Of a stretch of DNA of 64,000 nt, positions 54,728-64,000 are shown in pieces; position 1 is the first letter of the stretch; every line of letters starts with the position of its first letter. Made by a program: the position numbers and the translations under genes. This DNA is from Collybiopsis luxurians FD-317 M1 (lineage: Eukaryota; Basidiomycota; Agaricomycetes; Agaricales; Omphalotaceae). The stretch is taken from positions 132,019 to 196,018 of the forward strand of contig KN834794.1 in the NCBI GenBank assembly GCA_000827265.1. The letters run 5' to 3'. Below the pieces are notes generated by a model. That model worked only from the letters and a program-made list of their open reading frames with translations, was not told the origin of the DNA and did not search any database.

Positions 54728-56720
54728 TTCCTCAGGGTATTTGGGATGACCCAAGGCATGCTCTCCTCTGCACGACTTCATCCGGCGAGCGAGCTCTCTT
54801 CCGTGCTTGTATGCCCATCACAGAATTGCTACGTCAGCGTAGCTGTTTTTCGGTTGAGTGACGAATTTTGAAGTGAAGATAGTAAGGGAAGGGAGGACAT
54901 CCTGCGAAATAGTGAGGATTAAACTTGTAAGGAGCCCAGGGATCTGTTCCGGAGCTGATGTGGGTGCATCCCCTGGCTAGTGGGTACATCTAATTCAGTC
55001 AGTCATTTACAGCTCAGGTCGGTATTGAAGTACAGCGAAGGAGAATAAAAGGTATGCCGAGTATGACAAAAAAGAGAAAATCTTCGGAGGCTTTTCTGGA
55101 GGAGCGCACATGTTGCTATCGAAAGAAAAGACAAAACAGGCCGGAGGTAGGGAGTTCCCTGAATCTTGTTATATCAAAACGTAGTGAAACTCATGCAGCA
55201 GCTGCAGCGATAATCATTATAAGCTTGTCAGGCGCATCGGCAAAGCATTCCTTCCAGAAAGAGATGAAGAAAGGTCCAATTTCGTCAAGGCCTTTGCTTC
55301 CAGTAGGCCTCAACTTGATAGCGGCGTCGATGGAGCTAAATAAGAAGAAATACATGGGTATCAAGCCTACACGGATTGACACGGAACTTACTTGTGCGCA
55401 AGTAACTCAGATCCGTCCTTGGTCCATTGCAAGAGGTGAGCTAAAGCAACTTGAGCTGGTGCTCTAAAATGATTAATCAAAAGTCTTACACGCAATCTCA
55501 TCTTCATCCGCACTAAAGACTTCATCGACACTGTCTGCGTCCTCGGCGGCGAAATGCGTTCCCAATCATCAGCATTATAGTAGACTTCGCGGTCGAGAAG
55601 ATGATGACTGTCCTTGGTAATTCTCGCCAACGCCGAGCAAATCAACCTATCGTTGTACATTGACTGCAGTGAGATGTTCTTGAGCACCAATTCCCGATCT
55701 GAAAGATTTCCTTCATTCAGAAATTTGGTTTAGGGATATAATATGATGATGTCACTGAGGAACCACCATACGACTCGCTCGAACGATTTGGGTTTGTCCG
55801 GCGATATACTTGTCGGAAGAGGTATATTCGACACCCACAACGCGGCCTCCGCTGAATGCGAGCACGAGCAAGAGCGTAGAGATACCATCGCAGTTGAAAA
55901 TAGGGGAGAGAAACAATTTTTACCCGAAAAGAACAAGGATGACAAAGTGGTCCGCCATGATACGTATATTTTTGCTTTCGTCTCTTGTAAAGGTGGATAG
56001 GTGGGCAGTATCCGAGCGTCTATCAGTCTTTTGGCCGATGTACATGCGCCATCGCTGAAGAATGGAAGAAATAGGATCAGATAAACGTACAGAATACTGG
56101 TTAACGGTCTTAAAATCATTGCTATCATAGCCAGCGGTACGCAGTTTATCCCACTCTGCACCAGTTTCAATGAAATCTCGACCTACATTGGTAGCATGAC
56201 CATCCGGTGAGACTAGAATAGGCCCTTAATTTTTCGTTAATTAAAATAATGTCAATCATATGAGGAATGCTCGCACGTTCCATGAGTCTCTTTATCGCCC
56301 TCATTGACTTGAAACGTTTCAACTTTCAAATTCACCGTAAAAGATTGTCAGTCTTTGGCGCAGTGACAGTGAATACCCACTCTGAGGAATAAGGTCTTTC
56401 GAACCCCAACCCGGATTACCCAACTTTTCCCAGTCGTCATAGTCACATGCAGAGGCTCTCGTGTACATCGCGACTGTGAAATTCATTGAGTCAATTACGA
56501 TCCTTTTGACTGGCACACATACGCATACCATTGACGCTGCTTCCCCCACCGAGACAACGTCCACTCCCGACAATGGGGGAATGTTCACCGAGTGCTTCGC
56601 TGACCTCTCCTTTGTGATGGTAAAACGCATTTCCAGAGGTAAGATTAAAGAGGTATTGCCCCGGTTGAAAATGAGCTGGTACATCGAGTGTATGATCATT
56701 GATGTCCGAATTCAATGACC
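54728..56720 (-). pseudogene. Alcohol-oxidase-type GMC pseudogene, copy 2
   Basis: Clear relatives of copies 1 and 3 with exons in the same order (GSGRCLGGGSSVN, AMYTRASACDYDDWEKLGN, SDKYIAGQTQIVRASRMVV, IKLRPTGSKGLDEIGP), but it cannot be functional. The FAD-loop exons that should lie upstream of 56720 are absent. The first remaining exon reads VIEFGHQ and then stops because of an extra block of bases. The exon after IVRASRMVV lacks the SGGAFGSPAMLER signature and meets a stop. The 3' terminal exons with the catalytic TWHS...GTC box are gone: at about 54727 the flank is joined directly to the exon for YPEESA. It is a two-sided truncated duplicate. Confidence 0.85.
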
Positions 56721-57391
56721 TGTATGCAGACGATCACCATTCGGATAATTGTAAATAATATCGTCTGAATGTGGCTCCTGTCCTGTCCTCCTACTGCATA
56801 CGAGACACTCCTTTCCGCAATACATTTAATCATTCTGTACCCTGGCATGCCAGTTCATCTCCTGTACTTATCAAGTACTTATTGGATGTATCCAGTATGC
56901 TTGTGGCAAATGTTAAGAGACAAATCAGTTTTGAGATACTGTTCTTGCCATTCCCCATGCCCGACTTTGATTTATTCATTATTTCTCAATGAGCGGTGTT
57001 AGTACGTGATTACTAGTAAAACTTATGCAATTTCGTAGTTTTTCAAATTGCATGGAAAAAGTGTTCCATGCCCTTATCTGATGCTACTCATATCCTTTTT
57101 GGTAGATATGTAAACACGGTTATGAGTAAAAAATTTAGTAGGGTGAACCTATTCAGTGGGAACACACGCTTCGGCTGGAAAAAAGCGCCCCGTTATTTTG
57201 TCATGTGGGCCACGCCCAGTGCCACATATACGCACCCGATTTATGCTCTGTGATTCAATGCTGCCATGGTTTTGTGTAAACAAGAAAACACTTAGATGGA
57301 TACAATACCAGCATTAAGGAGTTTTTATTATAGAGAAAAGAAAGCATGACATGTCCCAAAACATAGAATCAAGATTAAAATCTAATAAACC
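56721..57391. other. Intergenic, no gene; small hairpin
   Basis: No coding sequence is recognised. An inverted repeat GCATGGAA...TTCCATGC lies at 57050-57071, next to ATGCAATTT...AAATTGCAT (57025-57053). These overlapping hairpins might be the remains of a MITE end, but no flanking duplication was found. Confidence 0.45.
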
Positions 57392-58984
57392 TCAGAGAGC
57401 CAATGGTTCATAAGTAGATTTCGGACGTGAACCAATTCCAGCCTAAAAAATGATAAACATGGAGCCAAATCATATAAGCTGGAGATGAAGTGGCACACAC
57501 CTTTTCATAAACCATTTCAATGGCCTCCATATTTGCTATAGAGTCTTCCCTTGTGATCCAAGTCTGTGGAGTCCTCCCCTTGACCTTATCAACAAATGCC
57601 TCAAGCTGATACCGATATGTCAACCACCAGTCCTGTCCCAAATCCAGGGTTTTTGAGTCCCCAGCTCCACTTTCAATATGGGCATCAGCAAATTTATACA
57701 CCTTCTCTGTGCGTGTTTTAGTGGTACTCCCAGCTTTAGTCGAGACTTTGATTGAGTGCCAGAAGGTTGGTAGAACAAAGTTCATCAGTGTCACATCACC
57801 CCCTTCGCATTTGACTTCAACCCAGAGCTTAATTGACTTAAAAGGGAGGAACCTCCATGGCATGGCAAGATCACCTTCGAGGGTGGCCATAATATCGTTG
57901 GGAAGAGCAAGAGTGGCATTAATGGCTCGATCAACCTTGGTCTCTTGTATATTGGCCGATTTGAGGGGTACAGGGGTTGCAGAGACAACAGAAGTTGGGT
58001 TGGAAGATGTCAAGTAGCGAATGCAGTCGATAGTGTAGCCTTCAAGGGATCATATTAACATTGAATCAGCAGCAATACTATTGCACTTACATCCTACATC
58101 CATCACTGCACCTCCTCCTAAGTCATACTTGAACCTGATGTTGTCGTCTTTGACTGGGCCTGCTGGGAGGGACATTTGGGCATCTATACTCTTGATCTTG
58201 CCCAGCTCGCCACTATCCAAAATGGCTTTGACACGTTGGATAGAAGGATGGAAGCTGATAATGTACAGCTATCAAGGCTGTGCGCTTCACACATAAAAGA
58301 GAGAAACTATGCATACCGGTAATGGAAAGCCTCCAACAAAACTAAACCCTTCTTCTCTGCCAAATCAAACATTAGCCTCCCCTCTTCAGCTGTATTCGCC
58401 AGTCTAAGCATCGTAAGTCCATTTCTACCTTTGTAGGTCATTTTAAGCTCACGGTTTTTCACACAAAACATGTTTCCCTGCATAGAGAGCCTTCATGGTC
58501 CATTCGAAATGAAGTCCATTGGGAAGCTAACCAAACATATGTGTGAGTTTGCGCCGTTCAGATGGCAGGAAGAGATGCCCCATACAGGGTTGTAGACAAC
58601 CTCCACTTCCGGGTCGTCCAGAAGCTCTACCAAAGAATTTATCTTTACCACTGGGATAGAATGAACTATAAAATGAAACTCACGTTGATAGCTAGTGTTT
58701 CCGCCGTATACTTTGGGAATACCATGCTTTTTGGCAAAGGTTTTGGCTTTCTTGAGGTCTCTCGCTGCAACAGCGTGTACGACTACCTCTGGGTGAGACT
58801 TGGCGGGAATAATGAGAGCGTTGGGAGCAATGTTTGCCGCCCCAAGTATTCCAAACTTGATGGGTTGAGATTTGGAACTTTTGGGAACAATTTGAGGCGA
58901 AAGAGCCTAGAATCAGGTCAATAAAGCAGGCTTTTATGAACAGATAATACTTGCGCGATAATTTCTACGGACGAAGCTGGACAT
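57392..58984 (-). CDS. Gfo/Idh/MocA-family NAD(P)-dependent oxidoreductase (dihydrodiol/xylose dehydrogenase-like)
   Basis: Sugar or trans-dihydrodiol dehydrogenase type, probably cytosolic. The N-terminal Rossmann fold shows IKFGILGAANIAPNALIIPA, VVVHAVAARDLKKA and KHGIPKVYGG, then LLDDPEVEVVYNP, LPNGLHFEWTMKAL and AGKHVLCEKP, whose Lys-Pro is the family's cofactor/catalytic box. It continues GLVLLEAFHYR and GGGAVMDVG, then the C-terminal beta domain (VEVKCEGGDVTLMNFVLP, WWLTYRYQLEAFVDKVKG). The last exon is AGIGSRPKSTYEPLAL, stop at 57392-57394. The start is best placed at 58984 (MSSFVRRNYR) if the first intron uses a GC-AG donor (CGC then GCAAGT), which alone keeps the frame into ALSPQIVPKSSK. 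At least six short introns. Intact. Confidence 0.83.
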
Positions 58985-59359
58985 TACGAATACTGAGGGA
59001 ACGTAACGTAGTCTAGAGTATGAGAGTATATATAACCAATACCGGCAATTGCCCCAGGTTCGGCGCGTCAACGATGACAGGCGGCCCGCAACTGTTAGAT
59101 CTTAGCGCAGGCTGTGGCAGCAGTCCCTGACTCAGCAAAATTTGTATTCGCTAGACTCGATATTAGCATCGTGAATGAGACTACCCGTCTGCTGTCAAAG
59201 TGCTACACATCCAAGCATATTTACATTGCCAATTTGCGCAATGTGTTACAAACTGCCATGTAAACCATAAATATAAGTCATTGTGATGAAAATCCCGCGC
59301 CGAGAGCTGAAATGTGTAGTCGTTACATATATCCAATATCGACGGCTGGCAGCTGGCGT
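58985..59359. other. Intergenic, no gene
   Basis: 5' flank of the Gfo/Idh/MocA gene and the end of the F-box relic. Homology to the F-box gene fades at about 59360. Confidence 0.5.
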
Positions 59360-59958
59360 GCCAAATGCAAGTCTACGTAGAGAGAAAGAGGATAATTTTG
59401 CGTAAGATAAAGCGCAAAAGTGAAACCTGCGCCAACTCAACACGTCGCTGAAGCGCTGCTTTCTGACGATGTGTACACAGGAATATTGATACAGAAGAGG
59501 TGACGACAGCGCTATAGCCCTCCAAGTCCTCGAAATCTGACCGAGGACCGAGCTCAAGCTGACTCAGACCCGGAAGCTTTGAATCGGGGTCGTCCGTAAC
59601 CACCGAGTCTGGCTCGATTGAGTTGACGCCTACACACTATTCGAATATAGGATAATTTCCCGTGGAAGACAACGAATAGGATGAAGAGAACAGCCCGGTA
59701 CACCTGGATATTGGCTATGATTAAGTTCAAGTTGGGCACTGACCCTAGCAATGCTGGCTTGCATACGTCGAATCTGAGATTCCAAGTCGGCCGAAGCGCG
59801 CTCCGCTTGCTGCAACAGATTTTTAATACCCAGCGAAAGTTCAGCATCCGGGGGGCTTTCGTTATTTTGTAAAAGAGCTTTTATTGCGTCAGAAGCTGCT
59901 CATGGCTGGCATTCAGTAGCATTCTAGTTCCAAGAGACACGCATTGGGGGCAGGCCAT
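59360..59958 (-). pseudogene. Inverted, truncated copy of the F-box gene
   Basis: The minus strand aligns with the plus-strand F-box gene at 41329-41960 and also with its upstream region (to about 60060; shared CGTCACGTGCGGACG/CCGCACGTGATGGCG and CTCAATC/GAGCCAG blocks). It starts MACPQCVSLGTRMLLNASHE, but a one-base deletion gives a stop after 25 codons (LLTQ then TAA). Later pieces still read ERASADLESQIRRMQASIAR and HPIRCLPREI in other frames. The F-box core is broken, and everything after the YVNSLH position is missing. Clear non-functional duplicate. Confidence 0.88.
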
Positions 59959-60179
59959 CTTGTAAGGACTATATCAATACGATTGAGCCAGAGCGATACT
60001 TGGTCGAGTACGCAGCCAAGATGTCTCGCCGTCACGTGCGGACGCTTGAGCTTTTTGAGTCGGCCATGTGATCCGTTCCCGCAATCTTCCGTACGCTGGC
60101 AGATTCGTTTTATCTACTCAGCTGAATGACTCTCCTAAGGCAGCGCAGAAGCATCCGTAGATTCAGAACCAGCTGATTA

Positions 60180-60452
60180 CAGTCATTGACCACTCAATGG
60201 GACATACCACCCAATGGGACAAATGAAGATTGCGCTGTCCCCTGACCACTGTTGCATCCCATGATTTTTTCATGATTAGAATTATATGTTAGGCATATTC
60301 TGAAGCAATTACTTGTAGTATATATGACTTGGTGCTCGAGATAAATATACATTTTTCGAGCAAAAGGCTGGGAGAGGCAGAAGTATGGCAATGATCTTAG
60401 TTCTTTTTTGGTAGCTAAAGTCTACATAAGCTTACTAAATTGTCATTCAATT
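60180..60452. repeat. Near-identical copy of the left end of the TIR transposon, before the assembly gap
   Basis: Begins CAGTCATTGACCACTCAATG after TA and matches 60511-60780 almost base for base, with only a few substitutions and one-base indels (for example CATAAGCTTACT here, CATAGCTTCT there). It ends at the run of Ns. It may be the same locus assembled twice, or a real second copy. Confidence 0.85.
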
Positions 60453-60506
60453 NNNNNNNNNNNNNNNNNNNNNNNNNNNNNNNNNNNNNNNNNNNNNNNN
60501 NNNNNN
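60453..60506. other. Assembly gap (54 Ns)
   Basis: Run of Ns between two near-identical repeats. The true distance and content are unknown. Confidence 0.99.
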
Positions 60507-60510
60507 ATTA

Positions 60511-61386
60511 CAGTCATTGACCACTCAATGGGACATACCACCCAATGGGACAAATGAAGATTGCGCTGTCCCCTGACCACTGTTGCATCCCATGATTTTT
60601 TTATGATTAGAATTATATGTTAGGCATATTCTGAAGCAATTACTTGTAGTATATATGACTTGGTGCTCGAGATGAATATACATTTTTCGAGCAAAAGGCT
60701 GGGAGAGGCAGAAGTATGGCAATGATCTTAGTTCTTTTTTGGTAGCTAAAGTCTACATAGCTTCTAAATTGTCATTCAATAATCTAGAAGCACTTACGTG
60801 CACCAGGGCTTGCAAAACGTCGTCGGTTTGCACGAGCATTTTTGAGTTGACCGCATTAGGCAAGTGCGGGACCGGAAGCGGCCGGTGTATAGTCCGCTCG
60901 CCACAAAATTAGACACCGACACAGTCTACTCAGAGCAGAGGAATGGAAGAATATGTGTGCGGAATGGGATGCTGCAAAAAAGAGAGGTGAGAAGCAGCTG
61001 GGGGCCCAACCAAACAAGAAGGATTTTGTCCTTCCTCCTATTCCAAAACCAGTGCTTCGAGAGGCTACTCAGAGGGAGGAAGAAGGGGACAGTAGTGAAG
61101 ACTCGGGTAGTGATAATGACAGCCTCGTGTAGTGATGACAGCAATTGATGACAGGAGATCCGGTGAACCGGCGTGTGGCGTGACTAGAATTCTTGTCCCA
61201 TTCGTGGTGGAAATCGATTTTTCGCTCATGGCACTTGCAATAGAACTTATAAAAATACAATAAATTCAACATAGACTCATAATCAACCTAGAATGATGCC
61301 TGGTTTGAAATTTCTGTGAGAAATAAGCTACAGAGTGCATGAGGGACTGATTACCAAAATCTGTCCCATTGAGTGGTCAATGACTG
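60511..61386 (+). mobile_element. Pogo/Tc1-mariner-like transposon remnant with transposase tail
   Basis: Terminal inverted repeats CAGTCATTGACCACTCAATG (left) and its complement ending at 61386 are flanked by TA on both sides (60509-60510 and 61387-61388). The inverted match extends about 25 bp. Inside, one plus-strand frame (60935-61132) reads AEEWKNMCAEWDAAKKRGEK and then PPIPKPVLREATQREEEG with an acidic Ser/Asp end (DSSEDSGSDNDSLV). This resembles the C-terminus of fungal pogo/CENP-B-like DDE transposases. The catalytic core is missing, so the copy is an internally deleted remnant. The homologous segment at 54430-54500 has no insertion, confirming the element's boundaries. Confidence 0.8.
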
Positions 61387-61794
61387 TATCTACAAGTATA
61401 TTGGGTACCAAGACACTGTGTCTTGCAATTCTGTCGGTACGACAGACCGAGCGGCGAGATGGCCAGCTTCCCCCTGAAGGACAGATAGTCTACTTCTATG
61501 GCCGATAACACGATATGGGAATGATGGTGATGGAAAGGAAAGGGAATGAACTATGCTTCCTCGGCGGTTTAAAGGTTTCCACTAAGAAGGTATGGTTTCC
61601 GCGCAGAACACGGTATGTTTGCGAAATGTGTAAGGGCTATAGCACATTCTGGAAACAATCGTATTCAGCCCCTCGTCGATGGTACGTCGTGAGAAGCTAG
61701 TGTGGTATTGTATACGATGATTGCGAAAATACATGACAGCCAATGGTTTCTTATAAAGCATACAATTGCAAATTTACTCTAACCAAACTGCCGC
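61387..61794. other. 3' flank of alcohol oxidase copy 3
   Basis: No gene is seen. Aligns with 54490-54727, the flank of the dead copy 2. Confidence 0.6.
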
Positions 61795-64000
61795 TCAAGA
61801 TTTCACAGGTAGGCCGAGATCTTCAGCGATAATAAGAGAGGCTTTTTCGCTGGTGAATAGGGAGGTGTTGGCGTTAGGGTTCGATAGGGGGCTATCAGAG
61901 GACTTACCCAACCAAGAGAGCCGTGTTGTAAGTGTTTGCACCGACGTTTTCTGGGCATATACTGAGATCTATGGTGTGAAGAATGAGTTATCCTGTGTCG
62001 TCGATTCATGAACGATCGAAGACCGACCTGCAATCTTGAGATTCTGGACACCGTAAACGTTCAGTCTAGGATCAACGACACCTCCTTCTGCACGTGGCCT
62101 CATTGCACATGTACCAAGCTAAATGGATGGAATGAACTTTTCAAAGTGCAGCAAAGAGGACAATGGATGAATGTTACCGAATGCCATGCTGTCGCAACTG
62201 AATGGGGGAAAGGAGAGACGATTCAGGTGGCGAACGGACATATACATAGTCAAGCACTTACTTGTCGCCCTTAAGAAATCATCTATTGCCTTGTTGTCTT
62301 CGGCAGTATAGACAATCTCGGGGGCGGAAATGCTAACAGGGCCTGAGGCGTGAGGGACTACAGAGGCAGCGCTTCCCTCAGGATATTTGGGATGACCCAA
62401 GGCATGCTCTCCTCTGTACGACTTCATCCGGCGAGCAAGCTCTCTCGCGTGCTTGTATGCCCATCGTATAATTGCTACGTCAGCGTAGCTGTTCTTCAAT
62501 TCAGTGACGAATTTTGAAGCGACGATAGTAGAGGAGGGAGGGGAGGAGGGGAGGAGGGGACATACTTTTCGAAATAGCGAGGATTAAACTTGTAGGGAGC
62601 CCGGGGATCTGTCCCGGAGCTGATGTGGGTGTGTCCCCTGGCTAGTGGGTACATCTACATTCAGTCGATCGTTTACGGATCAGGTTGGTATTTCAAAGAA
62701 AGCAACGGAGAAGAAAAAAAGGTATACCGAGTATGAGGCAAGAGAGAATATTTTCGCAGGCTTTTCTGGAGGAGCGCACATGTTGCTAGAGAAAAAAAAA
62801 GACAGGCCAGTTCAGAGGTAGGGAATTCCTGAATCTTGTAATACCGGAAAGTAGAAGAACTCACGCAGCAGCAGCAGCGGTAATCATTATTGGCTTGTCA
62901 GGCGCATTGGCAAAGTATTCTGTCCAGGCGGAGGTGAAGGAAGGTCCAATTTCATCGAGGTCCTTGCTTCCAGTAGGCCTCAACTTGATCGCGGCATCAA
63001 GGGAGCTACATAGGAAGAAATCCATGGGAATCAAGCCTACACGGATTGACATGGAACTTACTTGTGTGCAAGTAATCCAGACCCGTCCTGGGTCCATCGC
63101 AAGAGGTGAGCTAAAGCAACTCAAGCTGTTGCTCTAAAACGATTGATCAAAATCCTTACAAGCAATCATATCTTCATTTCCACTAAAGATATCATCGAGG
63201 CTGTCAGCGTCCTCAGCAGCGAAATACGGAATGAAGACCAAGTTATGGTCTGTTGCCAGCCATTAGCGCCGTAATCGAGGTCGCGGTCGGGAAGATGATG
63301 ACTGACCTTGGTAATTCTCACCAACGCCGGGTAGATCAACTTTTTGTTGTACGTCGACTGCAGCGAGATGTTCTTGTGCACCGATGCCCGATCTAAAGAC
63401 TTTCAATTCAGCACTCTAGCATAGAGGATGACAAGAATTATGTCGCTTAACCTTTCCAACATGGCGGGAGAACCAAATGCTCCGCCCGAAAGGACCACCA
63501 GACGACTGGCTCGAACAATTTGTGTTTGTCCGTCACCGTTCTTGTCGGAAGACGTATATTCGACACCCACAGCGCGGTCTCCGCTGAATACGAATACGAG
63601 CATAGTAGAGCTTAGCATTCCAGATCAAAATGGCGGGGAGAAATGATTTTTACTCGAAAAGAACACGGATGACGAAGTGGTCCGTCATGATACGTATATT
63701 CTTGCTTTCCTCCTTGTTGTAGATGAATAGGTGGGCAGTATCCGAGCGTCTACCAGTCTTTTGACTGATATACATGCGCCATGGCTGAAAAATGGAAAAA
63801 TATATTCAGCATGGCCTATGAAATAGACATCAGAAAACGTACGGAGTACTGGTTTACGGTTTTGAAATCATTGGTATCATAGCCAGCGGTGCGCAGCTTA
63901 TCCCACTCTGCACCAGTTGCAATAAAATCTAGGCCTATATTGGTAGCGTGACCGCCCGGTGAGACTAGAATGGGGCCTTGATTTTTTGTTAACTAAAATA
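61795..64000 (-). CDS. Alcohol-oxidase-type GMC oxidoreductase, copy 3 (5' part beyond window)
   Basis: Same family as copy 1; the N-terminal exons lie past the right edge. Visible exons, from right to left: AEWDKLRTAGYDTNDF-type segment, RAVGVEYTSSDKNGDGQTQI, RASRLVVLSGGAFGSPAMLER (GMC signature 2), LPGVGENYQ, ADSLDDIFSGNE, IKLRPTGSKDLDEIGP, MYPLARGHTHISSGTDPRAP, IIRWAYKHARELARRM and AWHS then LGTCAMRPRAEGG (catalytic His, restored across an intron). The C-terminus is FTSEKASLIIAEDLGLPVKS, stop at 61795-61797. Unlike copy 2 it keeps signature 2 and the catalytic box, so it is probably functional. A purine-rich GAGGG run (about 62531-62562) lies in an intron. Confidence 0.83.

Noticed and set aside
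57025..57071. Overlapping hairpins as a MITE or terminator
   Set aside because: No matching distant inverted end or target-site duplication was found, and this type of terminator is not expected in a fungal nuclear genome.
1..64000. tRNA, rRNA or CRISPR arrays
   Set aside because: No cloverleaf with A/B boxes, no rRNA core sequence and no regularly spaced repeats were recognised by eye. A tRNAscan or Rfam search would be decisive for small RNAs.

Overview
The window looks like nuclear DNA of a mushroom-forming basidiomycete (Agaricomycete). Genes are split by many introns of about 50-70 nt with GT-AG ends. The content is typical of wood- and litter-decay fungi: two multicopper laccases, alcohol-oxidase-type GMC enzymes, an F-box protein, lineage-expanded single-pass membrane proteins and decayed transposons. 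It is a eukaryotic scaffold with one run of Ns (60453-60506). I saw no bacterial operons, CRISPR arrays or virus genome.

Layout. 1-2.6 kb: 3' end of a dead Ty1/copia retrotransposon. 3.1-20.1 kb: a duplicated secretory/redox block on the minus strand, holding SDR-A, SDR-B, laccase 1, SDR-C and laccase 2, with the plus-strand MAK5-type DEAD-box helicase (10 exons, fully resolved) between SDR-C and laccase 2. 21.9-24.9 kb: a dihydroflavonol-reductase-like extended SDR and a mannitol/sorbose-reductase-like SDR. 25.6-29.5 kb: three tandem copies of a small single-pass membrane protein that I do not recognise. 30.1-40.9 kb: five tandem copies of a larger single-pass membrane protein with a beta-sandwich-like ectodomain and, in four of five, a C-terminal PPxY motif. 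This array is interrupted by two nested MITEs and by a gene fragment left by the duplication. 41.3-48 kb: F-box protein, PP2C phosphatase and alcohol oxidase. 49.2-54.2 kb: two tandem 2OG-Fe(II) oxygenases, a TIM-barrel (xylose-isomerase-like) protein and the Golgi SNARE Bet1. 54.4-64 kb: a degenerate duplicate of the alcohol-oxidase/F-box neighbourhood, a Gfo/Idh/MocA oxidoreductase, a pogo/mariner-like transposon remnant beside the assembly gap, and a third alcohol oxidase running off the right edge.

The strongest theme is local duplication followed by divergence: three SDRs, two laccases, three small membrane proteins, five ectodomain proteins, two oxygenases, three GMC oxidases and two F-box copies. 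In several cases the duplication junction, deletion or transposon insertion can be read directly. The most novel material is the pair of facing membrane-protein arrays at 25.6-41 kb. Their function is unknown; the link between them is inference.
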